DNA of 10,987 bases from assembly GCA_964396845.1 (NCBI GenBank), contig CAYNGH010000113.1, positions 1-10,987 of the forward strand. The letters run 5' to 3'. Below the pieces are notes generated by a model, which did not search any database, was not told where the DNA came from, and was given only the letters and a program-made list of their open reading frames with translations. Position numbers and translations under genes: made by a program. This document shows, one piece after another, positions 1 through 7,162 of the stretch. Origin of the DNA: CAYNGH01 sp964396845 (GTDB lineage Bacteria > Vulcanimicrobiota > JAJTBE01 > CAYNGH01). The first letter of the stretch is position 1. Every line of letters begins with the position of its first letter.

Positions 1-281
1 CCGCCACAAGTTTCACACAGGTCCACATTTATTCCCTTGTGAGCAACCACTTTCATTACGCTTGGACACCGGGGGCACTTGCGGTTTCCTTCGGCCACCT
101 GCATATGACTGTCATCAAGGCAATAACCTTTCAGGAGCCGGTTCGGGACAGTCCCCCGGGATATGTAGCTGGACAACTCTCCCCGATCAAGCCATACTCC
201 ACCGCAGAAACGGCAGGCATCCACTTCTGTTTCAAAAAATTTCAATGGATCCATCGGTTTAAGACATACCGGGCATTCCAT
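1..281 (-). CDS. Double zinc-ribbon protein (zf-TFIIB-like), partial, C-terminus beyond window
   Basis: Reading leftward from an ATG at 279-281, an open frame of 93 codons runs off the window edge. The start has a GGGAGGA ribosome binding site a few bases upstream. The visible protein has two zinc-ribbon units. The first is C3-x2-C6 then C23-x2-C26 followed by GGVWLDRGEL. The second is C69-x2-C72 then C89-x2-C92 followed by G at the edge. The CxxCGGxWLDxGEL signature is characteristic of the zf-TFIIB family (small bacterial zinc-ribbon proteins). The family's function is poorly defined; nucleic-acid or protein binding is usually assumed. The gene lies 60 bases downstream of the CsoR-like regulator on the same strand, so cotranscription is likely. 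What follows the second ribbon, for example a membrane domain, cannot be seen. Confident about the fold, not about a role. Confidence 0.85.
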   Translation of the reverse strand, partial: MECPVCLKPMDPLKFFETEVDACRFCGGVWLDRGELSSYISRGTVPNRLLKGYCLDDSHMQVAEGNRKCPRCPSVMKVVAHKGINVDLCETCG

Positions 282-341
282 GATCGTTCCTCCCACTGTT
301 GAGTAATACCGGCAAAATTTGAACTTGTCTTCCAGAAAAAA

Positions 342-587
342 TCAGCTAAATCGGGAAATTCTGCCAATTGCTTCCCGAATCTGCTTTTTTGGGTCTGCAA
401 TAGGCTCAATGCCATCTGTTAATTTGTCAGTAAAATACAAGACCCCCACCTGGTAAAGGGCTGCCCTGACCGCAGATATCTGCTGCAGGACTTTATCACC
501 TTCGGCGCCGGATTCTATCATTTTTCCTATGCCCCGGACCTGCCCTTCGATCCGCCGGATTCGACTGTCGATATTCTGCCGGTTCAA
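342..587 (-). CDS. CsoR/FrmR/RcnR-family transcriptional regulator lacking the metal/thiol ligands
   Basis: The 81-residue protein matches the CsoR family core: SRIRRIEGQVRGIGKMIES, then QQISAVRAAL, then VGVLYFTDKL. Family members are all-helical tetramers that repress metal-efflux, sulfide or formaldehyde detoxification genes and release DNA on ligand binding. Aligned with Mycobacterium CsoR, the ligands Cys36, His61 and Cys65 become Gly30, Lys55 and Gly59. The 81-residue form contains no cysteine at all. I chose the TTG at 585-587 because GGAGG lies 5 bases upstream and the length fits the family. An in-frame TTG at 663-665 would add 26 residues with three cysteines but has no clear ribosome binding site. 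The gene is divergent from the glycan operon, so it may control that operon, itself or the zinc-ribbon gene. Family assignment is firm; the signal sensed is unknown. Confidence 0.88.
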   Translation of the reverse strand: MNRQNIDSRIRRIEGQVRGIGKMIESGAEGDKVLQQISAVRAALYQVGVLYFTDKLTDGIEPIADPKKQIREAIGRISRFS

Positions 588-624
588 CAAGCCCTCCAAA
601 AACTCATCGCATTTAATCCAGGGT

Positions 625-635
625 AAATTCCCCGG
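625..635 (+). repeat. Third copy of the AAATTYCCCGG motif near the regulator start
   Basis: AAATTCCCCGG at 625-635 differs at one base from AAATTTCCCGG at 723-733. The minus-strand copy at 688-698 reads CAATTTCCCGG. Three near-identical 11-mers thus lie within about 110 bases of the divergent region. This copy is 38 bases upstream of the chosen regulator start, where it could mediate autoregulation. The motif is short and this DNA is rich in CCCGG, so chance is possible. Confidence 0.35.
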
Positions 636-687
636 AGTGCAGTTAAGGTATATATTACAGGACAAAACTTATAAACCTGCTGATTAT

Positions 688-733
688 CCGGGAAATTGAC
701 AAATCAGCCTCGGATAGTTGCAAAATTTCCCGG
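688..733. promoter_or_regulatory. Inverted repeat (CCGGGAAATT / AATTTCCCGG) spanning a candidate promoter
   Basis: The arms 688-697 and 724-733 are perfect 10-base reverse complements separated by 26 bases. The plus strand has TTGACA at 696-701, overlapping the left arm, and CAAAAT at 721-726, overlapping the right arm. If these are -35 and -10 elements, the spacer is 19 bases, longer than the usual 17. A protein dimer or tetramer on both arms would cover both elements. An overlapping alternative pairing exists, TATCCG at 685-690 with CGGATA at 711-716. The repeat is certain; the operator and promoter roles are inferred. Confidence 0.45.
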
Positions 734-819
734 GGAGGAAACAGGCCCTGGGAAAACGAAAGTCCCCTGAAAGGACAGGCCGGGTATTGTCCCGAAAACC
801 TGCCGGCAAGGTTATACTT

Positions 820-2409
820 GTGGCAAAGAAAAAAAACCGAGGAAAACAATTCCAACAAAAAGATACCGGCACGAACCAGTCCCCGGGCACAGAACCCCAG
901 ACCGGCAGGACTGAGCCCCCCAATCCTGTCGCCTGTTACAGCCTGGCGTTGATGGCGGCGTGTATTGTCTTTTCTGCCACCAGCTACACCCTGCGTCCCC
1001 TGATATATATTCTTGTGCCGGTCCTGGCGGCATTTATCATTACTTTTCTGCTCCCCAGGGACCGGTGGGCAGTTTTTGGAGTGATGCTGATAACCGGGGG
1101 CCTGAGCCTTGTTTTTGCAGATGGCCCCGGCACCACCGGGGATTTATCATCGCCCCATCTTGTTATTCAGCATATCTTATCTATGAGGCAGAACCAGATG
1201 CTTTCCTACACTCCTCCCCTGCTTCTGGGGATACTGGGAGGTGCTCTGGGATGGGGGAGCGCCACCTTGATTCGGGGCTCCCGGAAAGTCACCGGCTATA
1301 TCACTTGGGGACTTGTCCTGTTATTCCTGATCAACTTTGTGGCCATAACCATGGATCTCAACCCGGCGGTGGTGGAGATGGTTTTTGCCGAGCCAGCGCC
1401 GGGACAGTTCAACAACTTTAATTCCATGAACCTGCTCACTTTCTACGATATGAAAGAAGGCAAAAATTTTTACCAGGCCTATTCCGATGCCTTTTCCCAA
1501 AGAGAACAAAGCTGGGGGCAGACCCCGGAGAACATCTGGAGTTGGCGATCGCCGGTGGTTTTCTACCTCTGGTGGGCACTGCTTCCTCCCGACGGGTTTT
1601 TTGTTCTCTATCTTTATATTTTGCTTGTGGTGGTTACCCTGTTGATGGTCTTTGATATTTCGTCCTTTTATCTGCCTGCGCCGGTCAATATGCTCCCGGT
1701 GATCTTATCCGCCTACCCTTTCATATATGGGGGCGTGGCCTTCTGGTTCACCTTCCCGGAGTTCTGGGGAGTATGCTTTCTGATAATGGGGATCTGGGGA
1801 ATTTATCGAAAACTGGATCCGGTGGTTGTGGCAGGCTTCACTCTGGCAATCCTGACCAGGGGGTTTTTCTTCTTCGGATGGATGGTTTTGATGATAGTGC
1901 TGATTGCCCGACGGGAAGAAAGAAAAAAGCTGGCCCTCATGTCCCTGCCGGGATTGATATTCGTCATCGGGATATTTTTCCACCTCTCTGCAGTTGCCAG
2001 GGTCGTTCAGTGGACAGCTCCTCAAATCGGAGAATGGTTTTCCGGAGGGCCATCCCATATCTCCGCCATCCTGTCATTCGGTTCGATCCTCTTGTCAGGA
2101 GGCGGTTATATGGCAGGCTTGATGGTGATTCTGTTCCTTGCAGGGACATATCTCCATCGACAGGATCACAGGATTCTTATTCTCTCGGGGACTGCCCTTG
2201 TTCCCCTGCTTTTGTTTTTCAGGCTGGGGCCCGGCACCGAACGGGCATACTGGGGGGCGGCAATTCTTCCCCAGATTATGATAATGGCAACCCTTACCCT
2301 GAGTTACCCGATTAAAATCCTCCAGCTTGAAAAAGATATGTATAAGCAGATTAACCCCGTCAGCCCCGGGGGACAGATTCCACAGGAGAACAAGGAGATT
2401 ATTCAATGA
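820..2409 (+). CDS. Polytopic membrane protein, probable GT-C-type glycosyltransferase
   Basis: The 529-residue protein has a basic, polar N-terminus (about 36 residues) followed by roughly 12-13 hydrophobic segments. TM1 begins near residue 37, and the C-terminal tail is polar. Between the fifth and sixth segments is a hydrophilic loop (about residues 176-245) containing FYDMKEGKNFYQAY (208 onward) and then WRSP (242-245). A loop with an acidic residue, 'G-x-FYxAY' and a following R-x-P before the next helix resembles bacterial GT-C enzymes that use polyprenyl-phosphate sugars. I recognise this as a pattern, not a named family. GTG at 820 was chosen because AAGG lies 8 bases upstream; TTG starts at 787 and 718 are in frame. 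The stop overlaps the next gene's start as ATGA. Alternatives are a polymerase or ligase of the same glycan system. Confidence 0.6.
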   Translation: MAKKKNRGKQFQQKDTGTNQSPGTEPQTGRTEPPNPVACYSLALMAACIVFSATSYTLRPLIYILVPVLAAFIITFLLPRDRWAVFGVMLITGGLSLVFADGPGTTGDLSSPHLVIQHILSMRQNQMLSYTPPLLLGILGGALGWGSATLIRGSRKVTGYITWGLVLLFLINFVAITMDLNPAVVEMVFAEPAPGQFNNFNSMNLLTFYDMKEGKNFYQAYSDAFSQREQSWGQTPENIWSWRSPVVFYLWWALLPPDGFFVLYLYILLVVVTLLMVFDISSFYLPAPVNMLPVILSAYPFIYGGVAFWFTFPEFWGVCFLIMGIWGIYRKLDPVVVAGFTLAILTRGFFFFGWMVLMIVLIARREERKKLALMSLPGLIFVIGIFFHLSAVARVVQWTAPQIGEWFSGGPSHISAILSFGSILLSGGGYMAGLMVILFLAGTYLHRQDHRILILSGTALVPLLLFFRLGPGTERAYWGAAILPQIMIMATLTLSYPIKILQLEKDMYKQINPVSPGGQIPQENKEIIQ

Positions 2410-3380
2410 GAATACTGATTACCGGCATCACCGGTTTTGTGGGAAGCCATATGGCAGAATTCTGCCTGAACCGGGAGGAGAATCTGAAAATATTCGGCAC
2501 CCGGCGATGGCGAAGCCCCATGGATAATATCAGGCATATTGCCGATAAAATCGAACTGGTGGAATGCGACCTGCAGGATTCCAACTCGGTCCTTCAGATG
2601 ATGGATCATGTACGTCCCGACTGGATATTTCACCTGGCAGCCCAGAGTTATGTAAAGGCTTCCTGGAAATCCCCCGGGGACACCATATCCAACAATATCA
2701 TGAGTCAGCTCAATGTCCTTGAGTCCATGAAAGCCCTGAAACTCAACTGTGCTCTGCAACTGGCAGGCTCATCCGAGGAATACGGCCTGGTACATCCCGA
2801 TGAGGTCCCCATCAGAGAAACAAACCCTCTGCGTCCACTCAGTCCATATGCAGTCAGCAAGGTGGGCCAGGATATGATGGCATATCAGTATTACAAGAGT
2901 TATGGATTTCCCCTGGTGCGAACCCGGGCTTTCAACCATTCAGGCCCCCGCCGGGGACATGTGTTTGTGGAGTCCAACTTTGCCCGGCAGATTGTCCGAA
3001 TAAAAAAAGGTCTTGCAGAACCGGTGATCAAGGTGGGCAACCTTCTTGCCCGGCGGGATTATACCGACGTGCGGGACGTGGTGCGGGCCTACTGGCTGGC
3101 CCTGGAAAAAGGTCAGCCCGGCGAGGTTTACAACATCGCATCGGGCAGGGCCTATGCCATCAGGGAAGTGTTAAATATGCTTCTGGACATGGCAGAAATG
3201 GAAATCCAGGTTGAGGAGGACCCGGATCGCCTGAGGCCTTCGGATGTTCCTCTGCTTCTGGGAGATTACTCAAAATTCAGGGATGCCACTGGATGGGAGC
3301 CGGTCATTCCCCTTGACAAGACCCTGAAGGATATACTGGATTACTGGATGGCCAACATATCCGGGGAGGTGAAATCGTGA
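2406..3380 (+). CDS. GDP-mannose 4,6-dehydratase / GDP-6-deoxy-4-keto-mannose reductase family SDR (copy 1)
   Basis: The 324-residue extended short-chain dehydrogenase has a Rossmann motif TGITGFVG (G7, G10, G13). It has an active-site segment SSEEYG (S122-G127) and the catalytic YAVSK (Y148, K152). The sugar-nucleotide side shows FNHSGPRRG, KVGNLLARRDYTDVRDVVRAYW and LRPSDVP. These match the GMD/RMD group, which makes GDP-4-keto-6-deoxymannose from GDP-mannose or reduces it to GDP-D-rhamnose. GFVG replaces the GQDG typical of classical GMD, and the features recall the GDP-6-deoxy-D-lyxo-4-hexulose reductase RMD, so this copy may be the reductase. ATG is preceded by AAGGAGA and overlaps the upstream stop. 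About half its residues match the next gene by eye. Which step each copy does cannot be decided from sequence alone. Confidence 0.85.
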   Translation: MRILITGITGFVGSHMAEFCLNREENLKIFGTRRWRSPMDNIRHIADKIELVECDLQDSNSVLQMMDHVRPDWIFHLAAQSYVKASWKSPGDTISNNIMSQLNVLESMKALKLNCALQLAGSSEEYGLVHPDEVPIRETNPLRPLSPYAVSKVGQDMMAYQYYKSYGFPLVRTRAFNHSGPRRGHVFVESNFARQIVRIKKGLAEPVIKVGNLLARRDYTDVRDVVRAYWLALEKGQPGEVYNIASGRAYAIREVLNMLLDMAEMEIQVEEDPDRLRPSDVPLLLGDYSKFRDATGWEPVIPLDKTLKDILDYWMANISGEVKS

Positions 3381-4333
3381 AGGTATTGATCACGGGAATA
3401 TCAGGACTGGCGGGAAGTTACCTGGCAGAATTCCTGCTGAATAATCATCCGGAAGCAGAGGTTTCCGGAACCATCCGTTGGCGAAGCAGGGTGGACAACA
3501 TCCGCCATATAATGAACCGGGTAACCCTGTCGGAATGCGACATCCGGGATATGGTGAGTGTCCGGGATCTTATAAAAGAAACAACCCCCGACATAATATT
3601 CCACATGGCCAGCCAGTCATCGGTTTTTGCTTCTTGGCATGCTCCCGGGGAAACCATGACCACCAATGTCCAGGGAGCAGTAAATTTCTTTGAAGCCATG
3701 CGGGATCTTGCCCCCGGGACAAAGATTCTCATCCCCTGCTCCAGCGAGGAATATGGTCTGACAGCCCCCGGTGAACTGCCTGTCAACGAGAAAACCCGAC
3801 TGCATCCCCTCAGCCCGTATGCTGTGAGCAAAGTGGTTCAGGATATGGCAGGGTATCAGTATTTCCACAGCTACAACCTCAACATATACAGGATTCGGGC
3901 TTTCAACCACACAGGCCCCCGCCGGGAACCCAACTTTGTGGAGTCGGACTTCGCCCGGCGGATAGCCCTCATCGAGAAGGATAAATCAGATCCGGTAATC
4001 CAGGTGGGCAACCTGGATGCCCGGCGGGATTATTCCGATGTCCGGGATATGGTGCGGGCCTACTGGCTTGCAGTTCAACACTGTGAGCCGGGAAGAGCTT
4101 ACAACGTATGCTCCCGCAGGGTCATATCCATCGGGGATATTCTGAACATCCTGCTTTCCTTCACCCAGCGAAGCATCGCCATCGAATCAGATCACCGGCG
4201 TCTTCGTCCTGCGGATGCACCGGACATATACGGCGATGATACCGACTTCCGGGAAGCCACCGGATGGAAGCCGGAGATACCCTTGGAGCAGACATTGAAA
4301 GAAATTCTGAACTACTGGAGGGAAAGGGTTTGA
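3377..4333 (+). CDS. GDP-mannose 4,6-dehydratase / reductase family SDR (copy 2, tandem paralog)
   Basis: This 318-residue protein is a clear paralog of the preceding gene, with the same architecture and numbering: TGISGLAG at the N-terminus, SSEEYG at 122-127, and Y148 and K152 in YAVSK. It also has FNHTGPRRE, QVGNLDARRDYSDVRDMVRAYW and LRPADAP. The N-terminal GSYLAEFLLN is closer to classical GDP-mannose 4,6-dehydratase than copy 1, which suggests this is the dehydratase of the pair; that is inference. The start is GTG at 3377, overlapping the previous stop as GTGA, with GGGGAGGTGA just upstream, so translation is coupled. A dehydratase/reductase pair would give GDP-D-rhamnose. No aminotransferase for perosamine and no fucose synthase-type gene is visible. 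Confidence 0.85.
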   Translation: MKVLITGISGLAGSYLAEFLLNNHPEAEVSGTIRWRSRVDNIRHIMNRVTLSECDIRDMVSVRDLIKETTPDIIFHMASQSSVFASWHAPGETMTTNVQGAVNFFEAMRDLAPGTKILIPCSSEEYGLTAPGELPVNEKTRLHPLSPYAVSKVVQDMAGYQYFHSYNLNIYRIRAFNHTGPRREPNFVESDFARRIALIEKDKSDPVIQVGNLDARRDYSDVRDMVRAYWLAVQHCEPGRAYNVCSRRVISIGDILNILLSFTQRSIAIESDHRRLRPADAPDIYGDDTDFREATGWKPEIPLEQTLKEILNYWRERV

Positions 4334-4381
4334 TATTCAATACAGTTCACCCTGTCCCGGCACAGACTCCGGGAGGTTGAG

Positions 4382-5473
4382 ATGCACATAATAAAAGATG
4401 CCCGGATGATAATGGAGCGCACCCATGGTATAGGCCGGTATATACTGGAAACCCTCAGGGTCTGGATGGAGGAGGGAATTTCTCACCGCGTCACCCTTCT
4501 GACCAACGATAAAAGTCTTCTCAAAGGGCATGGCCTGCTGGAGGCTTATTCAGCGGTGGCGGTTAAGTCCAGACCTTTTGCTCCCACGGAACTCTTCGAG
4601 ATACCAAAGGTTTTGGAGGAAACCGGGGGGGATTTATATCATGCGACATCCATCTCCGTGCCTCCCTATAATGTGATGCCCACAGTTATAACCGTGCCGG
4701 ATCTCACTCCTCTGCATTCAGGAAGCCCCATCCACAAGCTCTACTGTAAAACAGTGCTGTTAAAGGGCCTTCACTATGCCCGGCGTGTAATCACCATATC
4801 CCGGTTTGTCAGGGATGATGTGATGAAGACATACGGCACTCCAGAGGAGAAAATCCGGGTGACTCATCTGGCATCAACCCCTGCGCCGGGAGGGCCGGCT
4901 CCTTTTGAAGAAACCGCAGAGAAGCTTGGCATTACCGGGCCTTATCTTTTCTGGGTGGGCAATCCCAAACCTCACAAGAATATGGCAGGGCTGATACGAA
5001 TATACAATCGAATCCGGGAAAAATACCGCTCCCCCCTGCAGTTGGTGATGGTCAGCAGGCCCTCGGATGAGATGAAGGGCCTGATTGAGTCATCCCCCCA
5101 CAGGGATGAGATCCTGTCCATCGATTACCTGGAACACCGCCAGTTGGACACTCTTTATGCCAATGCCGAGGTTTTTCTGTTTCCTTCATATCACGAGGGA
5201 TTCGGCCTGCCTCCTTTGGAAGCCATGCATTACCGCTGTCCCGTGGTCAGCTCGGATCGGACATCCCTCCCTGAAGTAGTGGGGGAAGGAGGAATCCTGA
5301 CGGATCCGGATCAGGTGGATGAATTTGCCGGGGAAGTTGCCAGACTCCTCACCGACAGAAGTCATCGGGAGGAATGGGCCAGCAGGGCAGAAAAATGGGA
5401 AAAGCAGTTCACCTGGAGCAGATGCGCCGGGGAGATCCTTGAAGTATATAACGAGGCGGTAAACAGTCAGTGA
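4382..5473 (+). CDS. GT4-family glycosyltransferase
   Basis: The 363-residue protein is a GT-B fold retaining glycosyltransferase of the GT4 type. The N-terminal half has the acceptor-side segments (GIGRYILETL, DLYHATS, VITVPDL, RRVITISRFVRDD). The C-terminal half has the nucleotide-sugar site, with GNPKPHKN (K199) and the E-x7-E motif in HEGFGLPPLEAM (E272, E280), followed by a proline/valine-rich stretch and SLPEVVGEGG. It is cytoplasmic or peripheral to the membrane. It resembles mannosyl- and D-rhamnosyl-transferases of O-antigen clusters. Neighbouring GDP-6-deoxyhexose genes make a GDP-sugar donor plausible, but specificity cannot be read from the motifs. GGGAGGTTGAG precedes the ATG. 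A 48-base gap, the largest in the core operon, separates it from the SDR gene; nothing notable is seen there. Confidence 0.9.
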   Translation: MHIIKDARMIMERTHGIGRYILETLRVWMEEGISHRVTLLTNDKSLLKGHGLLEAYSAVAVKSRPFAPTELFEIPKVLEETGGDLYHATSISVPPYNVMPTVITVPDLTPLHSGSPIHKLYCKTVLLKGLHYARRVITISRFVRDDVMKTYGTPEEKIRVTHLASTPAPGGPAPFEETAEKLGITGPYLFWVGNPKPHKNMAGLIRIYNRIREKYRSPLQLVMVSRPSDEMKGLIESSPHRDEILSIDYLEHRQLDTLYANAEVFLFPSYHEGFGLPPLEAMHYRCPVVSSDRTSLPEVVGEGGILTDPDQVDEFAGEVARLLTDRSHREEWASRAEKWEKQFTWSRCAGEILEVYNEAVNSQ

Positions 5474-6168
5474 CAGGTTTTCAGAGTTTTGCTAAACGTT
5501 TTATTGATATTGCCGGCTCCCTTGTGGTGCTGTTTTTGACATGGCCTGTCCTGTTGATTGCCGCCCTCGCGGTGGCACTGACATCCAGGGGGCCGGTCCT
5601 GTTCCTGCAGGATCGGGTTGGCAGGGATGGGGCAGTATTTAAAATATACAAGTTCCGCACCATGGTAACCGGCGCTGAGAAGACCGGGCTGGGCTACGAA
5701 ATTAAACAGGGAGATTCCCGGGTCACCCCTGTGGGAGAGTTCCTTCGGAGGTGGTCCATCGACGAACTGCCTCAGCTTTTTAACGTCCTGATGGGACAGA
5801 TGAGCCTTGTTGGTCCTCGGCCCACTTTGAAATACCAGACGGATCAATACGACGATTTCCAGAGGAAGCGACTGCTGGTAAAGCCGGGAATGACGGGCCT
5901 TGCCACGGTGAAGGGACGAAACCTGCTCTCGTGGAATGAACGGATTGAGTATGATGTATGGTATGTGGAGAATTATTCTCTGGGACTGGATTTCAAGATA
6001 ATGGCTGACACAGTCACGGTGGTGATAAAGGGAGAAGGGATATACACCGACAATCTGGAAAAGCTCCGGGTCAGACCCTCGGGAAAGGCTTCCCCGGGCA
6101 ATGAAAGCACTAACAGTAAACCCGGAGAATTGGAAGAGGAAAATGGCGAAACCCCGACAATATCTTGA
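5470..6168 (+). CDS. Polyprenyl-phosphate phosphoglycosyl transferase (bacterial sugar transferase, PF02397 type)
   Basis: The 232-residue protein belongs to the monotopic phosphoglycosyl transferase family (PglC/WcaJ/WbaP catalytic domain). These enzymes move a phosphosugar from an NDP-sugar to undecaprenyl phosphate at the inner membrane face, starting a glycan. Visible features are an N-terminal KRFIDI followed by a hydrophobic re-entrant helix containing P26, then GPVLFLQDRVGRDG and YKFRTM (60-65). The catalytic Asp-Glu dyad is D98-E99 in SIDELPQL, followed by MSLVGPRPT and KPGMTGLATVKGR. It lacks the N-terminal multi-span domain of WcaJ-type enzymes, so it is the minimal form. The last 35 or so residues form a polar tail. 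GTG at 5470 overlaps the GT4 stop as GTGA. This gene shows the operon builds a lipid-linked glycan. Confidence 0.93.
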   Translation: MTGFQSFAKRFIDIAGSLVVLFLTWPVLLIAALAVALTSRGPVLFLQDRVGRDGAVFKIYKFRTMVTGAEKTGLGYEIKQGDSRVTPVGEFLRRWSIDELPQLFNVLMGQMSLVGPRPTLKYQTDQYDDFQRKRLLVKPGMTGLATVKGRNLLSWNERIEYDVWYVENYSLGLDFKIMADTVTVVIKGEGIYTDNLEKLRVRPSGKASPGNESTNSKPGELEEENGETPTIS

Positions 6169-7162
6169 TCAAAAATTTTCCGACGTGACTGGGCATTCCC
6201 GGGGAAAGCTTCTGGACATGCTCTCCCGTATGGTTATAATCCGCCGGATTGAAGAAGCGTTAAACGATCTTTTCTCCCGGGGTCTGATGCACGGGACATG
6301 TCATCTTTGCATCGGTCAGGAAGCAGTTGCGGTGGGGGCTTGTTATCCTTTGCAAAAAGGAGATTACGTGGCTTCGACCCACCGGGGTCATGGCCATGCC
6401 GTTGCCATGGGGATTGAACCGGAAGGGATCGTGGCGGAACTCCTGGGAAAGGAAGAAGGCCTTTGCCGGGGCAGGGGAGGAACCCAGCATCTGTCAGATA
6501 TTGACCGCGGTTTTCTGGGAACTAATGGCATTACCGGAGGGTTAATTCCCATCGCCACCGGGTCTGCCCTGGCCATAAAGATGCAGGGCAGACCCGGCGC
6601 AGTGTTGTCCTTTTTTGGCGACGGCGCATCCAACACCGGATACTTTCACGAATCCCTCAATTTTGCTTCCATCAACCAGTTGCCGGTAATATTCATATGT
6701 GAAAACAACTACTATGCCATGAGCGTCCCTGTTTGGAAATCAACCTCGGTTGATCAGATAGCTCATCGGGGAGCATCTTATTCCATGGAGTCAGAAACTG
6801 TGGATGGAATGGATCCCCTGAAGGTGGAAGCCGTGGTGATGAAGGCCCTTGACCGGGCCCGCAGAGGTGACGGCCCCACCCTCATCGAGGCGATGACATA
6901 TCGATACCTGGGTCATTCCAAATCTGACCAGCGGGTTTACCGAACCCGGGAAGAAGAAAAACTCTGGCGGGGACGGGATCCCATCGACAGTCTTGCCCTT
7001 GCTGTCAAAAACAGCGACAAAGCTACCCCGGAAGAAGTTGACCAGGTAATCCGGAAAGCTGAAGAAAAAGTGAACCACGCAGTTGCCTGGGCCAGACAAC
7101 TGCCAAACCCCGGCACAAACAATATAAACCGGGGGCTGTTCACCGGGGAGGTGAATTCATGA
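6143..7162 (+). CDS. ThDP-dependent 2-oxoacid dehydrogenase E1 component, alpha subunit (PDH/acetoin type)
   Basis: The 339-residue protein matches E1 alpha of pyruvate or acetoin dehydrogenase complexes, the ThDP-binding subunit that decarboxylates a 2-oxoacid (or cleaves acetoin). The sequence shows HLCIGQEAVAVGA, STHRGHGHAVAMG and GRGGTQHLSD. The ThDP/Mg motif GDG (159-161) is followed 26 residues later by NN (188-189), and the regulatory-loop segment is RYLGHSKSDQRVYRTREEE. All of these look intact. I chose ATG at 6143 with AGAGGA just upstream; an in-frame ATG at 6101 lacks a good site. The chosen start overlaps the sugar transferase gene by 26 bases, so the pair is coupled. No E2 or E3 gene follows. 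The substrate is not decidable: pyruvate, acetoin, branched-chain acids, or a glycan-related keto compound. Confidence 0.9.
   Translation: MAKPRQYLDQKFSDVTGHSRGKLLDMLSRMVIIRRIEEALNDLFSRGLMHGTCHLCIGQEAVAVGACYPLQKGDYVASTHRGHGHAVAMGIEPEGIVAELLGKEEGLCRGRGGTQHLSDIDRGFLGTNGITGGLIPIATGSALAIKMQGRPGAVLSFFGDGASNTGYFHESLNFASINQLPVIFICENNYYAMSVPVWKSTSVDQIAHRGASYSMESETVDGMDPLKVEAVVMKALDRARRGDGPTLIEAMTYRYLGHSKSDQRVYRTREEEKLWRGRDPIDSLALAVKNSDKATPEEVDQVIRKAEEKVNHAVAWARQLPNPGTNNINRGLFTGEVNS

Larger units (their letters stand above)
588..819. promoter_or_regulatory. Divergent intergenic region between the CsoR-like gene and the glycan operon
   Basis: This stretch of about 230 bases separates the start of the regulator (minus strand) from the chosen start of the membrane protein gene (plus strand). 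It contains a perfect inverted repeat (688-697 and 724-733), a consensus TTGACA at 696-701 and a third related motif at 625-635. The 3' part, from about 718, stays open in the frame of the membrane protein and could be coding if an upstream TTG start is used. No terminator-like hairpin with a T-run was seen. Its placement and content make it the best candidate for control of both transcripts. Confidence 0.55.

Noticed and set aside
588..665. N-terminal extension of the CsoR-like protein from a TTG at 663-665
   Set aside because: It is longer than the family norm, has no clear ribosome binding site, and GGAGG sits right before the TTG at 585-587.
718..819. N-terminal extension of the membrane protein from a TTG at 718
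   Set aside because: No good ribosome binding site precedes it, the extension overlaps the inverted repeat and a possible -10 element, and the GTG at 820 has AAGG at proper spacing. It is not excluded.
1705..2058. Minus-strand and alternative-frame open frames inside the membrane protein gene
   Set aside because: These are frame shadows. The plus-strand frame has continuous membrane-helix composition and coupled starts and stops at both ends.
6101..6142. Earlier ATG for E1 alpha
   Set aside because: It lies deep in the sugar transferase gene without a ribosome binding site. The ATG at 6143 has AGAGGA just upstream and gives the usual family length.
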